64,000 nt of DNA, taken from positions 84,722,013-84,786,012 of the forward strand of contig NC_067473.1 in the NCBI RefSeq assembly GCF_947179515.1, in the 5' to 3' direction. Position 1 is the first letter of the stretch. The number at the start of each line of letters is the position of its first letter. Source of the DNA: Apodemus sylvaticus (lineage: Eukaryota > Chordata > Mammalia > Rodentia > Muridae). The notes beneath the pieces were generated by a model. That model did not search any database and had not been told where the DNA came from. It saw only the letters and a list, made by a program, of their open reading frames with translations. This document shows, in pieces, positions 55,443 to 64,000 of this stretch. The position numbers and the translations under genes are program-made.

Positions 55443-56430
55443 AGCAGATGTAGAGGTTTGAATAAGAATGGCCTTTATAGGCTAATACATTTGGATGCCT
55501 GGTCATTAGGGTATAACTACTTGACAGGAATTGGGAGCTGTGTCTTTGTTGGAGTAGGTGAGACCTTGTTGGAGGATGATGGAGGTTGTTATGATACTGT
55601 ATATACAAATACTAAATTCTAAATCCTCTCGTTGCCTCCAACAAGTAGATAATCATGCACAGCAGCCTTTCTTGTGTAAACTTTGCTCCCCAATTTAAAA
55701 CTATTGATTAAATAAAAGTGGCTATAGCCAATTACTGGGGAGAGTAGAGGTAGGCAGGGTTTTAGTTACTGGCCTGGGGATTGCATGTAGGGACCAGGAA
55801 GAGAGAAAGGAGGAAGAAGGAGAGAGAAGAAGAATAGAGAAAGAGAAGATTGAAGAACAGGAAGTCTCCACTAAATGTTATGGACCAGGAGCATGTGGTC
55901 AAGGCATCCTGAGGACAGACAGATAGATTGAAAATAACCTGGGTGACACTCAAACAGCAAGTACTCTGGGAACACAGCTAGGCAATTAGGAGTTTAGCAT
56001 ATAGAAAAGTAGATTAGGGATAATTCACCCAGTAATTGTGCTAAAGCTGATTTAAAAATCCAAAGAACACTGCCTCAATTATTGGGGAGCTAGTTGGGTC
56101 ATATTAATAACTAATGGCATCATTAAATAACATTTAAAAATATCATTTACAGGAGGAAGTGTGCCACTTGAAGTGGGCTTTGGGATTTCAGATGCTCAAG
56201 CCACAACCCATTTTTCTCTTTATTCCTGTTGCTTGTGAATTCAGATTTATAACTGTCAGCTCCTTCAGCAAAAAGGTGTGCTTCTGTGCTGCCAAGATTC
56301 CAGCTATGCTTCACATGATGTTTTTAATGGGTTAAATGTCTGAAACTATAGGCTACCCAATTAAATGCTTTCCATTGTAAGAGTTTCTGTGGTCATAGTG
56401 TCTTTTCACAGCAAAAAACCCCATAAAACA
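55443..56430 (+). mobile_element. MaLR-type LTR, split by a solo LTR
   Basis: The left part (55443-55586) begins GTAGAGGTTTGAATAAGAAT and the right part resumes at 56152 with GGAGGAAGTGTGCCACTTGA. Together they are collinear with the MaLR LTR at 16.0 kb. The right part ends with GGTCATAGTGTCTTTTCACA. A degenerate primer-binding-like TTGATATCAG lies at 56434-56443. The inserted block 55587-56151 is described separately. Confidence 0.6.
55587..56151. mobile_element. Solo ERV LTR (class II-like) nested in the MaLR LTR
   Basis: A 565-bp block that starts TGTTATG and ends TTTACA, bounded by GGAGGT (55581-55586) and GGAGGA (56152-56157), a near-perfect 6-bp target-site duplication. Removing it restores the MaLR LTR text. 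AATAAAAGTGGCTATAGCCA (55711) and GGAGAGAGAAGAAGAATAGA are landmarks of a common rodent LTR. Six-base duplication suggests ERVK. Orientation is not resolved. No viral genes are present. Confidence 0.65.
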
Positions 56431-57791
56431 GAGGTTGATATCAGGAGAGGCATATTGCTGTGATAGGCCTGAGCATGCTTTTGCTTGGAGAAATGTGGAA
56501 CACTTTGGGACTTTGGATTAGATGAACAATTGGACAATTTAATGGGGATTAATAAAACATACCAGTAGGAGCATGGAACACAGTGATGCTGAGGATGATT
56601 TGAACTGTGGGAGCAAAACTTGAAATTTTGGAGAGGAAGAAGATTAGTATGTGGCCTAGAGACCATTTTGGCAAAAAGTAAAAAATAAAAATAAAAAATA
56701 ATGTTTAAAAAGTGGCTGCTTTTTGCCCTTGTCTGAAAATTCTGCCTGAGGCTAAATTAAAGAGTTTTGGATTAATAGTACTGGTAGAGAAGATTTCAAA
56801 AGATAGTACTGACTTTATCATGTGATATTAGTGGCAACTTTTATTAAGATCTATATTGAAAAGGAAGAATCTGAACAAGGAAATGTTGGACATGTACATT
56901 TTGAGGAGAAAAGGAGTACCAGGAAGTAAAGTAAAATGAAGTCCAGTTCTCAACGTAATAAAAGAATTTAGAGAAAAGCCTGCTCCTATTGGAAAAGAGT
57001 GTGTCATGACCTCAGGGCAAGACTCCCAGCTAAGCTTTCAACATTTGAAAGGGAACTGAAGAGACTAGGCCTTCACCTGGTGGTGCACAACTTTAATTCC
57101 AGCACTCAGGAAGCAGAGCCAAGTAGATTTCTGAATTTGAAGACAGCCTAGTCTACAGAGCAAGTTAAGGGCAGCTAAGCTTAGGCAGTGAAAGAAATCG
57201 TCAAAACCAGGAATGATGGGGTCATACTCCAGTCCCCAAAGCAGAAGAATGTGACAGCTTCAGCCTTGTGGGTGATTTGGGCTTTTGAATTAAGCTTAGA
57301 AGAAAGGGGTTATGGAATTTTCTGTGCTGCTAAGAAAAGCTGCTCAGGCTGTGGCCAGGTCTGTGTCAGAGATGTCCTTGCATGGAGGCCCAGAAAGGCC
57401 ATTGTGACAGTGGGAAGGTGAAGCCTTGATTGCCTTGAATAACCCAAGATGTTGGAGATGCCAGAGTTATGAGATACCTAAGGAGAGCTGATTCCACTCT
57501 GAGTGGAATCAGGCCCCTACAGAAAAGTGCTTTTCAGTCAATTAAGCTCAAAGGAGTTGGAGATCTGAAGAGCACTTTGACTTCAGACATGGAGAAGCAG
57601 AGTTTGAAGTTTGTTCTTCTGATTTTAGTTTTTGCTTTAGTCCAGTATGTCCTCACTATGTTCCTTTTCATTCCCCTTGGAAGAGTAATGAATACCCTGT
57701 GCCACGGTGTCTTAGAAGTCTATGGTTTTTTATTTTGATTTTACAGAGAATTACAGTTAAGAGATTGCCACGAGTTTCAGAAGAAACTTTG
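56431..57791 (+). mobile_element. MaLR internal region
   Basis: Follows the LTR directly and shares text with the internal region at 16.35-17.25 kb, for example the GAGCATGCTTTTGCTTGGAG and TCTGCCTGAGGCTAAATTAA equivalents. A B1 splits it at about 57068. It ends at an L1 insertion and probably resumes after 58973. The 89-codon open frame 57469-57738 lies in this non-coding family and is unlikely to be a gene. Confidence 0.6.
57068..57205 (+). repeat. B1 SINE
   Basis: Sense B1: CACCTGGTGGTGCACAACTT, TAATTCCAGCACTCAGGAAG, GATTTCTGAATTTGAAGACA and AGCCTAGTCTACAGAGCAAG are in order. Moderately diverged. The B box GAATTTGAAGA is degenerate. Confidence 0.85.
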
Positions 57792-57807
57792 AACTTTAGA
57801 CTTTTTT

Positions 57808-58490
57808 TTGAATATTTTTAATATTTTTATTTTCTATATTCTTTGTTTACATTCCAAATGATTTCCCTTTTCCCAGATTCCCCCCTCCCCAAATGTCCCA
57901 TAAACCTTCTTCTCTCCACCCATTCTCCAATCACCTCTCTCCTTTTTCTCTGTCCTGATACTCCCCTCCAACGCTAGATCAATCTTTTCCAGGATCAGGA
58001 CCCTCTCCATACTTCTTCGTAGGAGTCATTTGTTATGCTATTTGTGCCTTGGGTATTCAGAGCTTCTGGGCTAATTAATATCCACTTATCAGAGATTGCA
58101 TTCCATGTGTATTCTTTTGTGATTTGGTTACCTCACTTAGGATGATATTTTCCAGATCAAACCATTTGCCTAAAAATTTTGTGAGTTCATTGTTTCTAAT
58201 GGCTGAGTAGTATTCCATTGTGTAAATATACCACATTTTCTGTATCCATTCCTCCTTTGAGGGACATCTGGGTTCTTTCCAGCTTCTGGCTATTATAAAT
58301 AAGGCTGCTATGAACATAATGGAGCATTTGTCTTTATTGCATGCCGGGGAATCCTTTGGGTATATGCCTAGGAGAGATATAGCAGGGTCCTCCAGAAGTG
58401 CCATGTCCAGTTTTCTGAGGAACCGCCAGACTGATTTCCAAAGTGGTTGTACCATCTTATAGCCCCACCAGCAGTGGAGGAGTATTCCTC
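57808..58490 (-). mobile_element. Older L1 3' UTR and ORF2 end, antisense
   Basis: Poly-T start, GTTTACATTCCAAATGATTT, then the complement of the 3' UTR and ORF2 C-terminus. A readable minus-strand frame at 58455-58075 contains LLGIYPKDSPACNKD and MFIAALFIIARSWKEP. It stops in the middle of ORF2 text at GGAGGAGTATTCCTCTTTCT, exactly where the poly-A tail of a second L1 begins. Confidence 0.88.
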
Positions 58491-58494
58491 TTTC

Positions 58495-58972
58495 TTTCTT
58501 TCTTTTTTTTTTTTAATTTATTGATATATTTATTTACCTTTCAAATGATTTCCCCTTTTCTGGACCTCCACTCCCCAAAAGTCCCATCAGTCCCCTTCTC
58601 TCCCCCTGTTTTCCCACCCAACCCTTCCCACTTCCCTGTTCTGATTTTGCTCTATACTGCTTCACTGAGTCTTTTCAGAACAAGGGGCCACTCCTCCGTT
58701 CTTCTTGTACCTCATTTGATGTGTGGATTATGTTTTGGGTATTCCAGTTTTCTAGGTTAATATCCACTTATTAGTGAGTGCATACCATGATTCACCTTTT
58801 GAGTCTGGGTTACCTCACTTAGTATGATGTTCTCTAGCTCCATCCATTTGCCTAAGAATTTCATGAATTCATTGTTTCTAATGGCTGAATAGTACTCCAT
58901 TGTGTAGATATACCACATTTTTTGCATCCATTCTTTTGTTGAGGGATACCTGGGTTCTTTCCAGCATCTGGC
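58495..58972 (-). mobile_element. Younger L1 3' end, antisense, joined to the older L1
   Basis: Poly-T at 58500-58516, then the younger-type 3' UTR and last ORF2 codons, ending at TTCCAGCATCTGG. The next bases, AACTTTAGACTTTTTT (58973-58988), duplicate 57792-57807 at the far side of the older L1. Confidence 0.88.
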
Positions 58973-58988
58973 AACTTTAGACTTTTTT

Positions 58989-59718
58989 AAAAAAATTTGT
59001 TTGTTTAAATTTTACTATGGAAGTATTCAGAGTTACAGAAGATACAAGAGGGAAAAAATATAGTATGGAACCCAACTAGAGAATGCCCCTTGGAAAGTCT
59101 TGTTTCACCCACATCCCCCACATCCTGCTTTAATATACACGTTTACTTTTCATTGTCTTGAGGAAGACCAAGACCAGAACCATAGTAGACCTTTAAACTG
59201 TCATCTTTGGCTAAATACCATGTGAGTACTGGGGCCACAAAGAACACCTGATCCATTTTAACACTAACACAACTAACAATTATTCCTACTCTTTTTAATT
59301 TTTTAAAAACTTCACAAGAAATGAGTTAGTCATTACAGGGTTAGTAAGTTCAACCCCACTTCCCATATATGGAAACTGGGTCACAGACAGGGTGAAACAC
59401 TTCCCAAGTGTGGTAAAGCTAGAATTCTGACTCAAATAAACTGGTCTCAGAGGTAGAGAGAACAACCTAAAAAAATTTGCAGTGGCAAAATCTCAAAGGT
59501 GAAGCCTTTTGGTCCCACTGGTTAGCCAGTAGTAATCACTGCTGACATTTTGCTATTTCCAGGTTTAATACCTCTCAAGGAGAATGAACATTTGAGTGAC
59601 AGCTCACTTACCAGTAGCTGCAGAGTCAAACTGGGCATCTTTCTGATACTTTTTGTGGTCAAGTCAAAATAGACAGGGATGCAGAAGTTAATGATTGAAT
59701 TCAGCCTCATTATCCTTT

Positions 59719-59719
<1 letters not shown>
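58989..59719. other. Mostly unique sequence, one MIR
   Basis: No gene recognised. The first part may be the end of the MaLR internal region. A MIR lies at 59335-59450. Confidence 0.5.
59335..59450 (-). repeat. MIR SINE, antisense
   Basis: CCCATATATGGAAACTGGGT, CACAGACAGGGTGAAACACT and GTAAAGCTAGAATTCTGACT reproduce the reversed MIR core and its flanking 'agctagtaagtggcagagctgggatt' region. Confidence 0.7.
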
Positions 59720-59767
<48 letters not shown>

Positions 59768-59768
59768 A
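59720..59768. repeat. (AAAT)n microsatellite
   Basis: About eleven AAAT/AATA units at the 3' boundary of the L1 on the right, next to its left target-site duplication. Confidence 0.92.
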
Positions 59769-59769
59769 A

Positions 59770-61990
59770 AATTTTTTTCTATATTCTTTGTTTACATTCC
59801 AAATGATTTCCCCTTTCCCAGTTCCCCCCACCCCATATGTCCCATAAGCCTTCTTTTCTCCACCCATTCTTCAATCATGTCCCTCCTTTTTCTCTGTCCT
59901 GGTACTCCCCAACAAAGCTAGATCAAGCCTTTCCAGGATCAGGACCCTCTCCTTACTTCTTCCTGGGAGTCATTTGTTATGCTAATTGTGCCTTGGTTAT
60001 TCAGAGCTTCTGGGCTAATTAATATCCACTTGTCAGAGACTGCATTCCATGTGTATTCTTTTGTGATTGGGTTACCTTACTTAGGATGATATTTTCCAGT
60101 TCCAACCATTTGCCTAAAAATTTCATGAATTCATTGTTTTTAATTGCGGAGTAGCACTCCATTGTGTAAATATACCACATTTTCTGTATCCATTCCTCCA
60201 TTGAGGGACATATGGGTTCTTTCCAGCTTCTGGCTATTATAAATAAGGCTGCTATGAACATAATAGAGCATGTGTCCTTACTGCATACCGGGGAATCCTT
60301 TGGGTATATGCCAAGGAGAAGTATAGCAGGTCCTCCAGAAGTGTCATGTCCAGTTTTCTGAGGAACCACCAGACTGCTTTCCAGAGTGGTTGTACCATCT
60401 TACAATCCTGCCAGCAGTGAAGGAGTGTTCCTCTTTCTCCACATCCTCACCAACACCTGTTGTCTCCTGAGGTTTTAACCTTAGCCATTCTGATTGGTGT
60501 GAGGTAAAATCTCAGGGTTGTTTTGATTTGCATTTCCCTAATGACTAATCATGTTGAGCATTTCTTAAGGTACTTCTTAGCCATCCGAATTTCTTCATGT
60601 GAAAATTCTTTGTTTAGCTCCGTACTCCACTTTTTAATAGGGTTATTTTGTTCCCTGGGGTCTAACTTCTTGAGTTCCTTGTATATATTGGATATTAGCC
60701 CTCTATCAGATGTAGGGTTGGTGAAGATATTTTCCCAATTTGATGGGTGTCGATTTGTCCTTTTGATGGAGTCCTTTGCCTTACAGAAATTTCGTAATTT
60801 TGTGAGGTCCCATTTGTCAATTCTTGATCCTAGAGCATAAGCTATTGGTGTTCTGTCCAGGAACTTTCCCCATGTACTGATTTCCTCAAGAGTTTTCCCC
60901 AGTTTCTTTTCTATTAGTTTTAGTGTGTCTGGTTTTACATGGAGGTCCTTGATTCACTTGGAGTTGAGCTTAGTACAAGGAGATAAGAATGGATCAATTC
61001 CAATTCTCCTGCATCCTGACCTCCAGTTGAACCAGCACCATTTGGTTGAAAAGGCTATCTTTTTTACACTGGATGTTCTCAGCTTCTTTGTCAAAGATCA
61101 AGTGACCATAGGTCTGTGGATTCATTTCTGGGTCTTCAATTCTATTCCATTTGTCAACTTGCCTGTCACTATGCCAATACCATGCAGTTTTTAACACTAT
61201 TGCTCTGTAGTATTGCTTGAGGTCTGGGATACTGATTCCCACCAGAAGTTCTTTTACTGTTGAGTATAGTTTTAGCTATCCCGGGTTTTTTGTTATTCCA
61301 GATGAATTTGAGAATTGCTTTTTCTAACTCTGTAAAGAACTGAGTTGGGATTTTGATGGGTATTGCGTTGAATCTGTATATTGCTTTTGGCAAGATGGCC
61401 ATTTTAACTATATTAATCCTACCTATCCACGAGCATGGAAGATTTTTCCATTTTCTGAGATCTTCTTTGATTTCCTTCTTCAGATACCTGAAGTTCTTGT
61501 CATATAGATCTTAAACTTGTTTGGTTAGAGTCACACCAGGATACTTTATATTGTTTGTATCTATTATGAAGGGTGCCATTTCCCTAACATCTTTCTCAGT
61601 CTGCTTATCCTTTGAGTATAGGAAGGCAACTGATTTACTTGAGTTGATTTTATACCCTTGAAGTTGAAGTTTTTGCTTGAAGTTGTTTATCAGCTATAGG
61701 AGTTCTCTGGTGGAGTTTTTGGATCACTTAAGTATACTATCATATCACCTGCAAATAGTGATAGTTTGACTTCTTCCTTTCCAATTTGTATCCCTTTGAC
61801 TTCCTTATGTTGTCTAATTGCTCTAGCTATAATTTCAAGTACTATATTGAAAAGATATGGAGAGAGGGGGAAGCCTTGTCTAGTCCCTGATTTTAGTGGG
61901 ATTGCTTCAAATTTTTCTCCATTTAGTTTGATGTTGGCTACCGGTTTCCTGAATACTGCTTTAACTATGTTTAGGTATGGACCTTGAATA
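59770..61990 (-). mobile_element. L1 3' segment (RT to 3' end) of a twin-primed insertion
   Basis: From poly-T and GTTTACATTCCAAATGATTT, the plus strand is the complement of L1 up to the start of the IQGPYLNIVKA-coding region in the reverse transcriptase. Readable minus-strand pieces include GEKFEAIPLKSGTRQGFPLS, the active-site region with AGDMIVYLSDPK (61690-62058; Phe-Ala-Asp-Asp appears altered to FAGD) and the C-terminal domain (60019-60369). Several stops and frame shifts. At 61990/61991 the sequence flips to sense L1. Confidence 0.92.
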
Positions 61991-63343
61991 CTGAACAGGG
62001 ACACAGTGAAACTAATTGAAGCTTTGGACCAATTAGATTTAACATATATAAAAAACATTTCATTCTAAAACAAAAGATTATACCTTTTTCTCAGCACCTC
62101 ATGGTACCTTCTCTAAAATCGATCATATAATTGGTCACAAGACAGACCTCAACAAATATAAGGAGATCGAAATAATCCCATGCCTACTATCAGATCACTA
62201 TGGAGTAAGTGGTCTTCAATAGCAACAAAAACAACACAAAGCCCACATACACATGGAAACTGAACAATATTATACTCAATGATACCTTGGTCAAGAAAGA
62301 AAGAAAGAATTCAAACACTTTTTAGAATTTAATGAAAATGAAGACACAACATACCCAAATCTATGGGACACAATGAAAGCAGTGCTAAGAGGAAAACTCA
62401 TAGCCCTGAGTGCCTCTAAAAAGAAAATGGAGAGAGCATACACTAGCAGCTTAATGACACACCTGAAAGTCCTGGAACAAAAAAAGCTAATTCACCCAGG
62501 AGAAGTAGAAGGCAGGAAATCATCAAACTCAGGGCTGAAATCAATAAGGTAGAAACAAAGAGAACCATACAAAGAATCAACAAAACCAGGAGCTGGTTCT
62601 TTGAGAAAATCAACAAGATAGATAAATCCTTAGCCAGACTAACCAAAGGGCACAGAGACAGTATCCAGATTAACAAACTTAGAAATGAAAAGGGAGATAT
62701 AATAACAGAAACTGAGAAAATTCAAAAAGCATCAGATACTACTACAAAAGCCTATACTCAACACAACTGGAGAATCTGGAGGAAATGGACAGTTTCATAG
62801 ACAGATATCAAACACCACAATTAAATCAGGATCAAATAGATCATCTAAACAATCACATAACCTCTAAAGAAATAAAAGGGGTCATAGAAAGTCTGCCAAC
62901 CAAAAAAGCCCAGGACAAGATGGCTTCAGTGCAGAATTCTATCAGACCTTCAAAGAAGACCTAACACAAATACTCTTCAAATTATTCCACAAAATAGAAA
63001 CAGAAGGAACACTACCCAACTCTTTCTATGAAGCCACAATTATGCTGATACCAAAACCACACAAAGATTCAACAAAGAGAACTTCAGGCCAGTTTCCCGT
63101 GTGAATATCAATGCAAAAATACTCAATAAAATTCTTGCCAGCCGAATCCAAGAACATATCAAAACGATCATCCACCATGATCAAGTAGGCTTCATCCCTG
63201 GGATGCAGGAATGGTTCAATATAAAGAAATCCATCAATGCAATCCACTACATAAATAAACTCAAAGAAAAATCATTTCATTAGATGCTGAAAAAGCATTT
63301 GACAAAATTCAGCATCCTTTCAGGGTAAAAGTCTTGGGAAGAA
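61991..63343 (+). mobile_element. L1 5' segment (endonuclease to RT) inverted by twin priming
   Basis: Sense-oriented ORF2 from the late endonuclease region (TTTTTCTCAGCACCTCATGG) through the linker to the first reverse-transcriptase motifs (NINAKILNKILASRIQEHIK and HHDQVGFIPGMQEWFNI at 63101-63283). It ends at GTCTTGGGAAGAA, the exact point in L1 where the other segment starts. The right flank CAGCCTGATTATCTTTAA (63344-63361) repeats the left flank CAGCCTCATTATCCTTTTTAA (59702-59722). No frame is intact. Confidence 0.92.
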
Positions 63344-63570
63344 CAGCCTGATTATCTTTAATTCAGCTACCAGATTTATGTGTTTGATTGAAGACATTTA
63401 GTAAGAGTGCAATGGGCCAGCCTCTGAGTAGTCTACAGGGATCTAAAATTTCTTTTAAATGACAGCTGGACTTTCTTTCAGCCATGCTGTGCTATTTCCA
63501 GCATGCTGAACTTTTATGTGGAGCATGTTCATCATGTCATGTAATTTTAAATGCCACTGAAGTCATTGAT
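63344..63570. other. Unique spacer
   Basis: Nothing recognised between the twin-primed L1 and the next L1 tail. Confidence 0.5.
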
Positions 63571-64000
63571 ACACTTTTTTTCTTAAAAATTGAAGATATT
63601 CTTCATTTACATTTCAAAATTACCCTTTCGTAGTTTCATCCTCTCCCAAAACACCCCCACCCATCCTCCCTCCCCCTGCCTGTGAAAAGATGCCCCTCTG
63701 CCCAACCCTCCCACTTACCCACCCCTCGATTTCCCTCACTGGAATGTCTTTCCAGCCTTCATAGGACGAAGGACCTCTCCTTCTACCGATGCTCAACAAG
63801 GCATTGTTTTGATTCACATTCCTTGAAAACTAAGGATGTTGCACATTTCTTTAGATGATTCACAGCCATTTGAGTTTCCTCAGTTTAGCTCTGTACCCCA
63901 GTTTTAATATGGTTATTTCACTGTCTGTTGTCTAACTTCTTGAGTTCTTTGTAGGTATTGGATATTAGCCCTCTATCAGTTGTAAATTGGGTAAAGATCT
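63571..64000 (-). mobile_element. L1 3' UTR and ORF2 end, antisense, internal deletion; runs off the window
   Basis: Left end ATTCTTCATTTACATTTCAA, then the 3' UTR complement up to about 63803 (GATGCTCAACAAGGCAT). The sequence jumps there to TGTTTTGATTCACATTCC, the complement of ORF2 C-terminal text that normally lies several hundred bases further in. L1 text continues to the window end with TTGGATATTAGCCCTCTATC. Confidence 0.85.

Noticed and set aside
57469..57738. 89-codon frame with a hydrophobic stretch resembling a membrane protein
   Set aside because: It lies within MaLR internal sequence, a family without protein-coding capacity, and the hydrophobic part is T-rich DNA.
1..64000. A novel defence, metabolic or other multi-gene system
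   Set aside because: No host gene cluster is visible. Everything with coding character belongs to known retrotransposon families.

Overview
The window is mammalian nuclear DNA, almost certainly Mus musculus or a close relative. The evidence is mouse-type LINE-1 (L1) 3' ends (a G-rich stretch, then GAAATCATTTGAAATGTAAA and an A-rich tail), B1, B2/B3 and ID-like SINEs, MaLR-type LTRs, a URR1-like hAT element, long GATA, TG and TTTA microsatellites, and old pan-mammalian repeats (MIR, L2, L1M). I found no convincing host protein-coding gene, tRNA, rRNA or intact small RNA gene. Nearly all longer open frames are retrotransposon ORF pieces, their antisense shadows, or microsatellite translations. 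By my own tally of intervals, L1 makes up roughly two fifths of the window. Family names below are recognised from memory of consensus features, not from a database search.

Layout. 1-9 kb: mostly unique sequence with an ID-like SINE, rodent LTR-like repeats, a B3, a B2, a GATA array, small L1 tails and a 35-base U2 snRNA retro-fragment with target-site duplications. 9-11 kb: an antisense L1 tail and a small L1 with a 5' inversion. 11-16 kb: unique sequence with a B1 and MIRs. 16-17.6 kb: a MaLR provirus-like unit with a PBS-like site, split by an unrelated LTR. 19-25 kb: Lx-like L1 3' sequence, then an L1 with monomeric 5' UTR, broken ORF1, a catalytically mutated endonuclease remnant and a large internal gap. 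25-35 kb: L1 layers including a solo LTR with TGAAAGAC/GTCTTTCA termini and two head-to-head L1s that form an inverted repeat with arms of about 2 kb. 35-38 kb: rodent LTR-like repeat, URR1-like hAT element inside an L1M, B1. 38-43.5 kb: a nearly complete but degenerate antisense L1 with a B2 insertion, a 95-bp tandem triplication and a TG/CG/AG microsatellite. 44.6-46.7 kb: a 5'-truncated sense L1 with target-site duplications. 46.7-55 kb: L1-poor, unique sequence with ancient L2, MIR and L1M. 55-59 kb: a second MaLR unit carrying a solo LTR, a B1 and a two-L1 composite with a single pair of target-site duplications. 59.7-63.3 kb: an L1 with a textbook twin-priming inversion and target-site duplications. 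63.6-64 kb: a further antisense L1 running off the window.

How the parts work together. There is no operon or pathway. The window is a record of repeated retrotransposition into a gene-poor, AT-rich region. No recognised element is autonomous: the longest ORF1 and ORF2 remnants carry stops, frameshifts, deletions or a lost catalytic residue. The most informative content is structural: nested insertions, target-site duplications, two 5' inversions, a probable 3'-transduced or template-switched L1 pair, the L1 inverted repeat, and the U2 fragment. I did not find a previously undescribed biological system.
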